Source: Novosphingobium sp. NDB2Meth1
Lineage (GTDB): Bacteria > Pseudomonadota > Alphaproteobacteria > Sphingomonadales > Sphingomonadaceae
Direction: 5' to 3'
Length of the DNA: 64,000 bases
Assembly (NCBI RefSeq): GCF_900117425.1
Contig: NZ_FPEH01000016.1
Span: 62,001-126,000, forward strand
Shown: positions 53,402 through 62,947 of the stretch, one piece after another
Position numbering within the stretch: position 1 is the stretch's first letter
Layout of the letters: each line of letters starts with the position of its first letter
Notes under the pieces: generated by a model
Told to the model about the DNA's origin: nothing
Databases searched by the model: none
What the model saw: only the letters and a program-made list of their open reading frames with translations
Position numbers and translations under genes: made by a program

Positions 53402-54052
53402 TTGCAGGCGCACCCCGTCACCCATCTCGGTCGCGAGGCGGTGCCGCTGTGGATAGCGGACGAAGCGCACCCCGATCCTGAAAGCCTGCTGGCTGCCGCG
53501 CGCGCGGCTGCGCTCGTCCCCGTCGAGGACGATCTCTATCCCGGCGTACGCGCCCTCGCTCCGGCGGCGTGGGGCGAATGGCTGACGGACGCGCTGTCCG
53601 TTTGGCCCGAATTTGCCACCACCGAAGTCCTCCGCGCCGACTTCGCCATCGCCTGCCAGGATCCCGCCCGGCTGACCCCGGTCCAGCGCATCCCCCATTT
53701 CGACACGACCGACCCGGCGGTCCACGCCGTGCTGCACTATCTCTGCGACGCACCGCACCAGGGCACCAGCTTCCACCGCCACCACGCCACCGGTTTCGAG
53801 CGCATCACCGCGGCGCGCGCACCGCTCTGGCGGCAGGCCCTTGTCGCCGACGGGCAGCGCCACGGCCTGCCGCCCATGCGCTATCACGAAGCGGACACGC
53901 CCACCTTCGAACGCATCGGCACCGCCGACCTGCGCTTCAACCGGCTCGTCGTCTATCCGGCAAACTGCCTGCACTGCGGTAACATCGCCGGCTCATGGTC
54001 CAGCAGCGAACGCCTTACGATCACGGCACTGATCCGACTTGGGGAGCGCTAG
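53402..54052 (+). CDS. DUF6445 family protein (putative Fe/2OG-type oxygenase fold)
   Basis: The 216-residue protein starts at TTG 53402, four bases after the SapC stop. It contains I-P-H-F-D-T-T-D (a possible H-x-D metal pair near residue 100), then G-T-S-F-H-R-H and N-R-L-V-V-Y-P-A-N-C-L-H, a pattern like small 2-oxoglutarate or cupin-type oxygenases. The catalytic assignment is inference. Family members are found with flavin halogenase and SapC genes, so a joint tailoring step on the imported compound is plausible. It ends the operon; the convergent RTX gene starts 55 bases on. Confidence 0.8.
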   Translation: MQAHPVTHLGREAVPLWIADEAHPDPESLLAAARAAALVPVEDDLYPGVRALAPAAWGEWLTDALSVWPEFATTEVLRADFAIACQDPARLTPVQRIPHFDTTDPAVHAVLHYLCDAPHQGTSFHRHHATGFERITAARAPLWRQALVADGQRHGLPPMRYHEADTPTFERIGTADLRFNRLVVYPANCLHCGNIAGSWSSSERLTITALIRLGER

Positions 54053-54107
54053 CCGGCGCCCCCCATTTTTTCTGCATTGTCTTGGTGAGCGACGGGCTGC
54101 CCCACGT

Positions 54108-57100
54108 TCAGGCGACGATCAGGACGTCAGCGGAAGTCAGCGCAGGGTGCTCCCAGGCACCGACTGTCGCCACAAGCACTTGCGGGCGTCGGCCGATGCC
54201 GTCGACATCATAATAGAGGTTGCCGGTGGTGGCATCATAGATCACCCGGTCGGACGCATCGTTCGCGCTGGTCCCTGCATGGAACGCGTCCTCGTCCAGC
54301 ACGCCGAGCGCGCTGAGGCCGGTGAACACCGCCTTGCTGAACGCCAACTTGTCCCCCTCGAAGCTGTTGAAGTCGAACACGAAATCGGCTGCGCTGCCCT
54401 GCGCCGGGGTCAATTTCGATGCGAACAGGAACGTGTCGGCCCCAGCTCCCCCGTAGAGGTCATCCCGTCCCGCCCCGCCTTCGAGCGTGTCGTTACCGTC
54501 CTCGCCATACAGTGCGTCGTTACCGGCGCCGCCGAGCAGGATATTGTCGGCTCCATTGCCATCCAGCCAGTTGTCAAGCCTGTTGCCGGTGCCATTTATC
54601 GCATCGGTCCCGGTCAGCAGAAGGGCCTCGATATTGGCCCCGAGCGTGAATGACACCGAGGCCTGGACCGTGTCATAGCCGCCGTCGAGGCCTTCCCGCA
54701 CCACATCGCCGGCATTGTCGACGATGTACAGATCATCGCCCGATCCGCCGATGAGTGTATCGGCCCCGCTGCCTCCATCGAGCAGGTCAGCACCTGCACC
54801 GCCGTTCAGCGTGTCGTTGCCGCCCAGGCCCAGCAGCGTGTCATCGCCGTCGTAGCTCACCAGCGTATCGGCACTCGCAGCGCCGGTCAGCACATTGGAC
54901 AGTGCGTTGCCCAGTCCCTTGCTTCCCGCACCCTCGGTGTATGTGAACGTGAGGTTTTCGACATTGTCGCTCAGCTTGTAGAAAGCGAGCGCGGTCAGGA
55001 CCGTATCGGTTCCCTGATCGGCAAGTTCGACGACTTTGTCCGCGTTCGAGTCGACGATGTAGGTGTCGTCGCCCTGCCCGCCCTTCATGACATCGTTGCC
55101 CGTGCCGCCGTCGAGCCTGTCGTTGCCGTCGAGCCCCTCGAGCGTGTCCCTGTCGCCAAGGCCATTGAGGACATCATCGCCGTTCGTTCCGGTGATCATA
55201 TCCTTGCGGGGCGTGCCGATGAAGGTATCTGTCGCGTCGGTGACCGTCACCGAGATCGCCTGATCGCTGAACAAGCTTCCGTCCGAGACGCGGACGGACA
55301 CATCATAGACGTTGTCGCCGCCTGCATCGCGCGGTGCCTCGAAATCCGGCGCGGCGATGAAGGCCAGCGCGCCCGTCGCCGCGTCGATGGTAAAGAGCGC
55401 CGCATCGGCGCCGCCGCTGATCGCATAGACAGCGCTCGCACCCGCATCGGGATCGGTCGATGTCACCGCGGTCACCGCCGTCGTGTTCTCCGCCAGGCTG
55501 ATGGCGGCGGCAGGCCCGCCGCCGTTCGATGTTATGACCGGGGCGTCGTTGACATTGGTCACCGTGACAGCCAGCGCCTGGGTATCCACGAACGAGCCGT
55601 CGCTGACCTGCACGATCACATCGTAGACATTGTCCGCGCCCGAGTCGGTCGGCGTCTCGAAGTCAGACGCGCTCACGAACGACAGCGCCCCGGTGCCAGC
55701 ATCGATGGCGAACAGTGCCGCATCGGCACCGCCGCTGATCGAATAGACAAGGACAGTGCCCCGGTCGGCATCGGTCGCCGCCAGGGTGGTGACGGCGGCG
55801 CTGTTTTCAGCAACCGAGAGGGCCGCCGCAGCGCTGCCGCCGTTCGAGGTGATGCTGGGCGCCGATTCGTTCACGCCGGTGACCGCGATTGTCAGGGTCT
55901 GATCGTCGAACAGTACGCCATCGTTCGCCCGCACCTGGACGAGATAGCTGTTGTTCCCATCCGCATCGGTTGGGAAATCGAAATCCGGTGCATTGCGGAA
56001 AGACAGCCGGCCAGTCGATGCATCGATGTCGAATTGTGCCGCATCGGCACCGCCAATGATGGAATAGATCAAACCGGTGCCGGCATCGGGATCGGTCGCG
56101 GTAACGGTGGTGACCGCCGTGTTGTTCTCGGCAAGCGAGACCAGCGCCGAGATCCCGCCACCGTTGGAAGTGATGACCGGTGCCTCGTTGACATTGGTGA
56201 CGATGATCTTGGCCGCCTGGGCGCTGAACAATGTGCCATCGCTGACGCGCAATGTGACGTCGTAGACATCGTCGCGTCCAACATCGGCAGGCGCTTCGAA
56301 ATCGGGCGATGCCTTGAAGGTGAGCCGGGCCGTGCTGAACCGGGGATCGGTCGTCGGGACGAGTGCCACATGGAACAAGGCAGCGTCGGGGCCGGATAGC
56401 GTGACCGACAGCGTCGTGCCCGGATCGGCATCGGAGACGATCACCTGATAGGCTGGACCGGTGCCATTTTCGGCAAAGTTGGCCGACGGGGCAAATGCGC
56501 TGAACGGGACGTTGTCATTCACATTGGTGACAGTGACGGCAATGGCCTGGTCATCGGTGCGGAGACCGTCGCTGGCGGTCACTGTCACGTTGTAGACATT
56601 GTCGCCACCAACGTCGGTCGGGGCTTCAAAATCGGGGGCAGAGACGAAGGTCAGCACACCGGTCGCGGCGTTGATCGCGAATTTCGCTGCATCGGCGCCG
56701 CCGGTGATGGCGTAGGTCACCACCGCGCTGCCATCGGCATCGGTCGCTGTCAGAGTGGTCACCGCAGTGCTGTTCTCGGCAATCGAGATGGCCGCCGTGC
56801 TACCGCCGCCGTTCGAGCCGATGACCGGCGCGAACTCGTTCACGTCGGTGACGGTGACAGCGATGTCCTGAGTCACGCTCCGGACGCCGTCGCTGGCGCT
56901 GACGCCAACGTCGTAGATGTTGTCGCCGCCCACATCGGTCGGTGCATCGAAGTCCGGCGCCGTCACGAACGAAAGCGCGCCGGTGCTGGGGTTGATGGTG
57001 AATTTGCTCGCATCGCTGCCGCCGGCGATCGAATAGACGATGGTCGTGCCGGTGTCGGCGTCGGTTGCCCCGACCGTGGTGACGGCCGTGCTGTTCTCAG

Positions 57101-60100
57101 CCAGCGAAAGCGCCGCGCTGGCACCACCGCCGTTCGTGGTGATCACCGGCGCATTGTCATTCCGGTTGGTGACCGCGACCGACAGCAGCTGATCATCGAA
57201 CAGGGTGCCGTCACTGGCGCGGACCTGGACCTGATAGATGTTGTTGCCGTCCGCATCGCCCGGCGCTTCGAAGTCCGGTGCGGCAAGGAAGAACAAGGTC
57301 CCGACACGGGCATCGATGCCGAAGCGTGCCGCATCGACACCGCCGATGATCGAATAGACGATACTCGTGTTCGCATCGGCGTCGGTTGCGGTGACGGTGG
57401 TGACCCCGGCCAGGTTTTCGGCGACCGAGACCGAGGCCGTGACCCCGCCGCCGTTGGACGAGATGATCGGCGCATTGTCATTGACGTCGTTGATGACGAC
57501 GGACAGGATTTGCTGAGCAGACAGGGTGCCGTCGCTGGCACGCACGATGACGACATAGCCGTTGTTGGCATTGGCGTCCGCAGGCTGTTCGTAGTCCGGC
57601 GCAGTGATGAAGCGCAGTGCGCCGCTGCTGGCGTCGATGGCGAACCGGGCCGCGTCATCACCCCCGCTGATCGAATAGGTAAGGACCGCGCTGCCATCGG
57701 CATCAGTCGCGGTGAGCGTGGTGACGGCGGTCCTGTTTTCGTCGACAGTGACCGTGACGAGATTGGTGGTCGGGAACCTCGGCGCGAATTCGTTGACGTC
57801 GGTGACGGTGACCGCCAACGCCTGATCAGCGGTCAGGGTGCCGTCGCTGGCCCGGACGACGACGTCATAGACATTGTTCGCCCCGACATCGGTGGGCACT
57901 TCAAAGTTCGGCGCGGTGAGGAACGTCAGCGCCCCGGTGGTGGCGTTGATCGCAAACTTCGCGGCATCCGCACCGCCGCTGATCGAATAGCGCAGGCTGG
58001 TGCCCGGATCCTGATCGAAAGCGGTGACGGTTGTGACGGCGGTCCTGTTCTCGGCGACAGTGACTGCCGCATTGGCGCCGCCGCCATTCGAGGCGATGAC
58101 CGGGGCATCGTTTGCGTCGGTGACAGCAACAATCAGCGTCTGGACGTCGGAGAACGTGCCGTCACTGGCCGTGACGTTGACGACGTAGGAGTTGGTGCCC
58201 GCAGCACTGCCCGGTGCCTCAAAATCGGGCGCCTTGATGAAGCTGAGCGCTCCGGTCGCGGAATCGATGCTGAAGCGTGCGGCATCGTTGCCCCCGCTGA
58301 TCGCATAGGTGACCACCGACGTCTCGTCGGCATCGGTGGCCGTTACCGTGGTAACTGCGGTCGTATTCTCGGAGACTGTGAGGTTGGCAAGAATATTGCC
58401 GCCATTGGAAGTGATAACAGGCGGATTGTCATTAACGTCAGTAATCTTGATGGTATAGACTGCAGATCGAATGTCTATACCGTCGGAAGCAAAAACATAG
58501 ATCTGATACTCTTTTGTTCCGCTCTCGTAATCAGGTAGAGTTAAAAACCTAATCTCACCCGTACTTGAGTTGTACCCAAATTTTGAATTATCATAAGCTC
58601 TTAACGTATTTTGTGTTAATGTCGTTGCATTACTGCCGCTATTTGGATTGTTTGTAACTGAAAAGAATGACAATAAGTATTCCGGCAGTGAATAAGTTAC
58701 TACTTGACCATCCTGATCAGAAGCTCTAATACTGAAGGAGCGAGTATTCTCTGGAACTATAACGGGATTTTTTGTTAAAAAATCTGGCAAATCATTGACA
58801 TTGGTGACGGTGATCGCGATGGCCTGGTCATCATACTTGGTCACATCAGCAGCGTTGCTGGCGCGAACAACGACGTTGTAGACATTATCGGCACCAACGT
58901 CGGTCGGAGCCTCAAAATTGGGGGCGTTGAGAAAGAACAGCCTTCCGTTCTGAGTAATTCTGAACTGCGCGGCATCTGCCCCGCCCGCAATCGAATAGAC
59001 AACTGACGATGCGGCCGTGTCGGTCGCAACACTGGGTAGCTCAAGAGTATTTTCTGCAATCGAAAGCGATGCAGCCGGACCGCCTCCGCCCGATACGATC
59101 ACTGGCGCATCGACTACGTCGGTCACCGAAACGGCGATGGCCTGCTGATCGGTGAGCTCGCCATCCGAGACCTGGACGACCACATCGTAGATGTTGTTGC
59201 CGCCGTTGTCGGTGGGCAATTCGAAGTTTGGCCGGGTCACGAACGACAATAGACCGGTGGCGGCGTTGATGGTGAACTTTGAAGCGTCGGCGCCGCCAAT
59301 GATGCTGTAGCGCAACTGCGCTCCCGGATCGTCGACCGCCAGAACGGTCGCCGCGTTGGCACTGTTCTCGGGAACTGAAACGGCTGCAGTCGTGCCGCCG
59401 CCCGGCTCGATGATCGTCGGCGCAAGGTTTGCCGTCACCCGCACAGCGAGGGCCTGCTGGTCCGCCGAATTGCCATCGGACGCCTGTACGATGACATCAT
59501 AGACATTATTGCGGCCGACGTCGGTCGGCGCGTCAAAGTTGGGCTTCGTGATGAATTGGAGCCTGCCGGTACTGGGATTGATAAAGAACGCCGAGGCATC
59601 AGCACCGCCGACAATCGAATAGATCAACGTTGTGCCCGGATCTTGATCAGTTGCTGTAATTGTCGCAACATCATATATTTCCGGAACCACTAAACTCGCC
59701 GCAGCAGCCCCACCGAAGGAAGTGATGGTCGGCGTCTCGTTTACGTCGACAACATTGACGTGAAAAAACTCCCTAATCGGCGCAAAGACGCCGTCGCTGA
59801 CGACAATCTGCAAGTCATAGACGTTGTCACCGTTCGCATCGCCCGGCGCCTCGAAATTTGGGGCGTTGATGAAGCTCAAACGACCCGTAACGGGATCGAT
59901 TGTAAACTTGTCGCCGTCCGCAAGCAGAGGATCACCGCCGAATGGTGCTGTGATTCTATACGTAAGTACAGCACCGGCATCCTGATCGAAGGCCACCACC
60001 GGCGATGCAACCAATGTGTTTTCGCGGGCATAAAGTATGGGATCAACAAATCGAGGCGGATCATCAACATCATCGATCTTAACAAACAATTTTGTGTTGC

Positions 60101-60392
60101 TAATAATAAGACCCGGACTGTATCCATATCCGACTGCTACCTCATAGATACCATCCCGATGCGCGTCAATTTTGTTTTCATAATCAAATGCATCTTTCGA
60201 AATTATAGATGCAATGCCCTGTCCGCTTCCAACTATCTTAAAAAGGTTAGCGTCATCTCCACCTGTAATTGTAGATATAACGCCAGATATTACCAATGTA
60301 TCTGCGTAAAGAGATCCCCAGAACACATCATTCTCATCGGTTGAGAATGTTTGTGTTGGATATCTGGTACCGATAGTGAGATTAACCGACAT
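54108..60392 (-). CDS. Giant cadherin-repeat RTX adhesin
   Basis: The predicted 2,094-residue protein starts at ATG 60392 behind ACGGGGGAC. After a unique N-terminal part it has about 15 cadherin-like repeats of about 100 residues (about 110-1715), each ending V-S-V-A-E-N or similar and containing A-P-D-F-E-A-P-T-D-V-G. RTX nonapeptides follow (about 1722-2000: G-G-x-G-x-D, for example L-N-G-G-A-G-A-D), then an uncleaved C-terminal secretion region. Such proteins are exported by a type I system and fold in calcium outside. Repeat 5 and the N-terminal part are visibly AT-rich compared with the rest. No ABC exporter or adaptor gene is within the window. Confidence 0.92.
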   Translation of the reverse strand: MSVNLTIGTRYPTQTFSTDENDVFWGSLYADTLVISGVISTITGGDDANLFKIVGSGQGIASIISKDAFDYENKIDAHRDGIYEVAVGYGYSPGLIISNTKLFVKIDDVDDPPRFVDPILYARENTLVASPVVAFDQDAGAVLTYRITAPFGGDPLLADGDKFTIDPVTGRLSFINAPNFEAPGDANGDNVYDLQIVVSDGVFAPIREFFHVNVVDVNETPTITSFGGAAAASLVVPEIYDVATITATDQDPGTTLIYSIVGGADASAFFINPSTGRLQFITKPNFDAPTDVGRNNVYDVIVQASDGNSADQQALAVRVTANLAPTIIEPGGGTTAAVSVPENSANAATVLAVDDPGAQLRYSIIGGADASKFTINAATGLLSFVTRPNFELPTDNGGNNIYDVVVQVSDGELTDQQAIAVSVTDVVDAPVIVSGGGGPAASLSIAENTLELPSVATDTAASSVVYSIAGGADAAQFRITQNGRLFFLNAPNFEAPTDVGADNVYNVVVRASNAADVTKYDDQAIAITVTNVNDLPDFLTKNPVIVPENTRSFSIRASDQDGQVVTYSLPEYLLSFFSVTNNPNSGSNATTLTQNTLRAYDNSKFGYNSSTGEIRFLTLPDYESGTKEYQIYVFASDGIDIRSAVYTIKITDVNDNPPVITSNGGNILANLTVSENTTAVTTVTATDADETSVVTYAISGGNDAARFSIDSATGALSFIKAPDFEAPGSAAGTNSYVVNVTASDGTFSDVQTLIVAVTDANDAPVIASNGGGANAAVTVAENRTAVTTVTAFDQDPGTSLRYSISGGADAAKFAINATTGALTFLTAPNFEVPTDVGANNVYDVVVRASDGTLTADQALAVTVTDVNEFAPRFPTTNLVTVTVDENRTAVTTLTATDADGSAVLTYSISGGDDAARFAIDASSGALRFITAPDYEQPADANANNGYVVIVRASDGTLSAQQILSVVINDVNDNAPIISSNGGGVTASVSVAENLAGVTTVTATDADANTSIVYSIIGGVDAARFGIDARVGTLFFLAAPDFEAPGDADGNNIYQVQVRASDGTLFDDQLLSVAVTNRNDNAPVITTNGGGASAALSLAENSTAVTTVGATDADTGTTIVYSIAGGSDASKFTINPSTGALSFVTAPDFDAPTDVGGDNIYDVGVSASDGVRSVTQDIAVTVTDVNEFAPVIGSNGGGSTAAISIAENSTAVTTLTATDADGSAVVTYAITGGADAAKFAINAATGVLTFVSAPDFEAPTDVGGDNVYNVTVTASDGLRTDDQAIAVTVTNVNDNVPFSAFAPSANFAENGTGPAYQVIVSDADPGTTLSVTLSGPDAALFHVALVPTTDPRFSTARLTFKASPDFEAPADVGRDDVYDVTLRVSDGTLFSAQAAKIIVTNVNEAPVITSNGGGISALVSLAENNTAVTTVTATDPDAGTGLIYSIIGGADAAQFDIDASTGRLSFRNAPDFDFPTDADGNNSYLVQVRANDGVLFDDQTLTIAVTGVNESAPSITSNGGSAAAALSVAENSAAVTTLAATDADRGTVLVYSISGGADAALFAIDAGTGALSFVSASDFETPTDSGADNVYDVIVQVSDGSFVDTQALAVTVTNVNDAPVITSNGGGPAAAISLAENTTAVTAVTSTDPDAGASAVYAISGGADAALFTIDAATGALAFIAAPDFEAPRDAGGDNVYDVSVRVSDGSLFSDQAISVTVTDATDTFIGTPRKDMITGTNGDDVLNGLGDRDTLEGLDGNDRLDGGTGNDVMKGGQGDDTYIVDSNADKVVELADQGTDTVLTALAFYKLSDNVENLTFTYTEGAGSKGLGNALSNVLTGAASADTLVSYDGDDTLLGLGGNDTLNGGAGADLLDGGSGADTLIGGSGDDLYIVDNAGDVVREGLDGGYDTVQASVSFTLGANIEALLLTGTDAINGTGNRLDNWLDGNGADNILLGGAGNDALYGEDGNDTLEGGAGRDDLYGGAGADTFLFASKLTPAQGSAADFVFDFNSFEGDKLAFSKAVFTGLSALGVLDEDAFHAGTSANDASDRVIYDATTGNLYYDVDGIGRRPQVLVATVGAWEHPALTSADVLIVA

Positions 60393-60592
60393 GTCGTCCC
60401 CCGTCTTGTGACGCAACCGGGCATCACCACCGTTCCGCCCGGCCGATACCGACACGCGGCGCTGAGCATCGTTGACGAGCGCTGCGGTTCGAGGACCACA
60501 CGCCGGGACGCGCGATCACCAAACGGGTTAGCAGTCTGCCCCGCGCAGAATGTTCAGGACTGCCTAGCCGCCTGTCCGCCGCCTCGCGCCGA

Positions 60593-61603
60593 TCAGGTCT
60601 CTTCGCACCGGAAGCGGAGGCGATAATCGCGCGGGCTTTCGCCGTGGAGCGCCCGGAAAGCGCGCGAAAAGGCGGTGTCGCTGTCGTATCCGACGCGGAA
60701 CGCGATCACCGAAACCGGCAGGATAGTGCCGCGCAGCAGGCGGCGCGCATTGTCCATGCGGATCGTGCGCACATGGTCCGCCACCGCATGGCCAAGCCGC
60801 GCGAACACGCCGTAAAGATGCGTGCGCGAGCAGCCCAGCGCCGCCGCGATGCTGGTGGCGGTCAGTTCGGGATCACCGTGACGCTGTTGGATCAGCAGCG
60901 TTGCCGCATCGAACAGCGAACGGTCGGCCATGCTCGCCAGCGGATGTCGGTCCGCACCGAGGCTGCGCAGCAGCGCCAAGGAAAGGTCGGTCGCCGTCGC
61001 AATCGCGGTTTCCGCCGCCGGGCCGTCCAGCGCCGCAAGATGGGTTTCCAACTGCTCCAGCTGCGCCGTCAGGAACGGCACCAGCGGCGCATCGCCGATC
61101 CGGCGCAGCGCCTCGTCATGCCGCACCGGATCGCCGCCGACGGCTTGCCGGGCCAGCTCCATCGGCAGGCTGAGATAGATATGCCCATGCCCCTCGGTCA
61201 CCGAACAAGTGCCGGCATCGCCGCGGACCAGAACGAGGCCGTCTGCCGGTTTCACCAACTCCTTGGTGTGGCCCTTGCGCAAAAGGCCGATCGAACCCTC
61301 GCGCGTCAACGAAATCAGCAGCATGTCCTGCTTGTGCTCACCGAACCGGCACAGATTTGCGGTATAGCGCGATACCCCGAAAATGACGCCCTGCGCTCCG
61401 GTCACCGCGCGCATCTTGCCCTCGAAACGCAGCGCATCGCCGCGCTCGGCAACCTCGATGGCGATGCTGGTATGGAGGCTGCGCCAGCGCTCGAAGCGGT
61501 CCTTTGCCGATCCGTCAGACGTGCTCAGCCGCAAGAACGGCGTGGGCGCGACGGGCAAGGCATGCCTGCCCTTGCCTCTTGCCGATTCCAGCCTTTCACT
61601 CAC
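60593..61603 (-). CDS. AraC-family transcriptional regulator
   Basis: The 336-residue protein starts at GTG 61603 behind GGGAGGGG. The C-terminal AraC domain (about 225-330) has two helix-turn-helix units: T-S-I-A-A-A-L-G-C-S-R-T-H-L-Y, and S-V-I-A-F-R-V-G-Y-D-S-D-T-A-F-S-R-A-F, then the signature G-E-S-P-R-D-Y-R. The N-terminal sensor resembles the AraC_binding_2 group (R-Y-T-A-N-L). It lies about 200 bases upstream of the RTX gene on the same strand and may control it; that is inference from position. Confidence 0.92.
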   Translation of the reverse strand: MSERLESARGKGRHALPVAPTPFLRLSTSDGSAKDRFERWRSLHTSIAIEVAERGDALRFEGKMRAVTGAQGVIFGVSRYTANLCRFGEHKQDMLLISLTREGSIGLLRKGHTKELVKPADGLVLVRGDAGTCSVTEGHGHIYLSLPMELARQAVGGDPVRHDEALRRIGDAPLVPFLTAQLEQLETHLAALDGPAAETAIATATDLSLALLRSLGADRHPLASMADRSLFDAATLLIQQRHGDPELTATSIAAALGCSRTHLYGVFARLGHAVADHVRTIRMDNARRLLRGTILPVSVIAFRVGYDSDTAFSRAFRALHGESPRDYRLRFRCEET

Positions 61604-61610
61604 AGTGAAA
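61594..61610. repeat. Inverted repeat covering the araC-like start codon
   Basis: TTTCACT-CAC-AGTGAAA has perfect 7-base arms around the start codon (CAC on the plus strand is GTG on the minus strand). It could be a protein-binding dyad giving autorepression, or a translation-blocking hairpin in the mRNA. Confidence 0.45.
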
Positions 61611-61969
61611 CATGCCCCTCCCGAAGGGCACCGGCGCTATGCCCGGATCAGCAATATCCGCTATTCTTGACTTGGCCACCAGCCGTTGCTTTCCATTATG
61701 GACCATTTGGATGGGCGATTGCCGCGCTCTTGGTACATCGGTCGCGCCCGGAAATGCCGACTACTTGGCGGGAACGGACCAGCAGGGAGCAAATTCTGAC
61801 CGTTGCGTGCATCAGGTCTGGCGCTTGGGGAGGAGGAACTGCGCTACCCGGCAGCAAGGTGTCTTCCCGCCGATCGAACGCGCAAAGACCCGCCCCGCGC
61901 GCGCACTCCGCGTCACCTGGGGGGAAAGCCGGGAAAGAAAGCGGAATTCTCCGCTAACGCTTGATCTAA
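61611..61969. other. Intergenic region between araC-like gene and integrase remnant
   Basis: About 360 bases with no recognisable gene. The left end is the upstream region of the AraC-type regulator. The right end becomes AT-richer (about 61930-61985), as is common next to integrase genes, but no tRNA-like or attachment-repeat sequence was found. Confidence 0.4.
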
Positions 61970-62026
61970 AAGCATAAGAAATCTGGAAATGGATGCCTGG
62001 CGAAGCCTAAGCTGGGCGCGCTGAAG

Positions 62027-62779
62027 GTGAATGCGATCGGCAGAGCGGACGTTATCACGGCGCTCGCCCCCATTTGGACCGACAAGCCGGTCATGGCCCG
62101 AAAGGTGCGCACCCGGATCGGACAGGTCCTCGCCTTTGCCAAGGCACGAGGCCGGCGTGCGGAAGCGCTCCCCGATGCACGCGAACTACGCACCGGCCTT
62201 TCGCAGCAGGCACGCGGCGGTAACTTCGCAGCGATGCCATTTCCAGAAGTACCAGCCTTTGCAGCAGCCGAGCTTGCCAAGGGAGCAAGCGCCGGCCGAT
62301 ACGCCGTGTTGTTCGCGATCCTCACGTGTGCGCGATCAGCCGAAGTCCGCGGAGCGAGATGGGAGCAAATCGACCTTGATGCTCGAACTTGGACGCGCCC
62401 TGCATCGCTCATGAAGATGAAGGAGGGGCACGTGGTCACCTTGTCCGATGCGGCGATTGCACTGCTTGATGCCTATGCTCCCAAGGAGTTGCGCGAGGGC
62501 CTAATCTTCCTCGGGATGCGGGGCGGGCCGTTGTCGGACATGTCACTCACGAAGGCGTTGCGGTGCGCAGGCCGGTCCGAAACCGTGCATGGCTTCCGTT
62601 CATCATTTCGGGATTGGGCTGCCGAGAGGATGCCGACTATTCCACCGATGGTCGCGGAGATGGCCCTGGCACACCGCGTCGGCACAGCAACCGAGCAGGC
62701 TTATCTGCGCAGTGATCTGAGAGATATGCGACGCATCCTTACGGAAGCTTTGGGGCGCTTCGTTGCCCCGTCCCTTTGA
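62027..62779 (+). pseudogene. Tyrosine integrase lacking its N-terminal domain
   Basis: The 250-codon frame from GTG 62027 (open from 61970) contains the end of the core-binding domain and a complete catalytic domain. The first Arg is in C-A-R-S-A-E-V-R-G-A-R-W, then H-G-F-R-S-S-F-R-D-W, and A-L-A-H-R-V-G-T-A-T-E-Q-A-Y-L-R with the catalytic His and nucleophile Tyr. Family members are about 400 residues; about 120-140 N-terminal residues, including the arm-binding domain, are missing. It is most likely a decayed island or phage integrase, unless it starts at the GTG and acts as a short recombinase. Confidence 0.8.
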
Positions 62780-62947
62780 GGTACGGCTTGCAGGCGTAGT
62801 CGACGACCCTCTCGTTTGCGCGGCTGCTTGCGAGCAGATCAAGACGCCCTCAGTATCTCCAAGGAACGTCCGCTGTCCGCCAAAAACCGTCGTTCCCCAA
62901 TCCGGCAATCGCAATCGATTTGCTTGTTGAAGCGGATCGTATCCGCG

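Noticed and set aside
51146..54052. Halogenase cluster as a natural-product biosynthetic gene cluster
   Set aside because: No NRPS, PKS, terpene or tailoring genes other than the halogenase and DUF6445 are present; the context is a TonB receptor with surface signalling.
54108..60392. Regular repeats of about 300 bases that could suggest a CRISPR or satellite array
   Set aside because: The repeats are imperfect, in frame and encode cadherin-like domains; no short identical repeats with unique spacers exist.
25844..62779. Idea that a 36-kb inversion split one integrase into the N-terminal piece at 25.8 kb and the C-terminal piece at 62 kb
   Set aside because: Orientation would allow it, but about 100 residues would still be missing and the two pieces look like different integrase subfamilies. 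Two independent relics are simpler.
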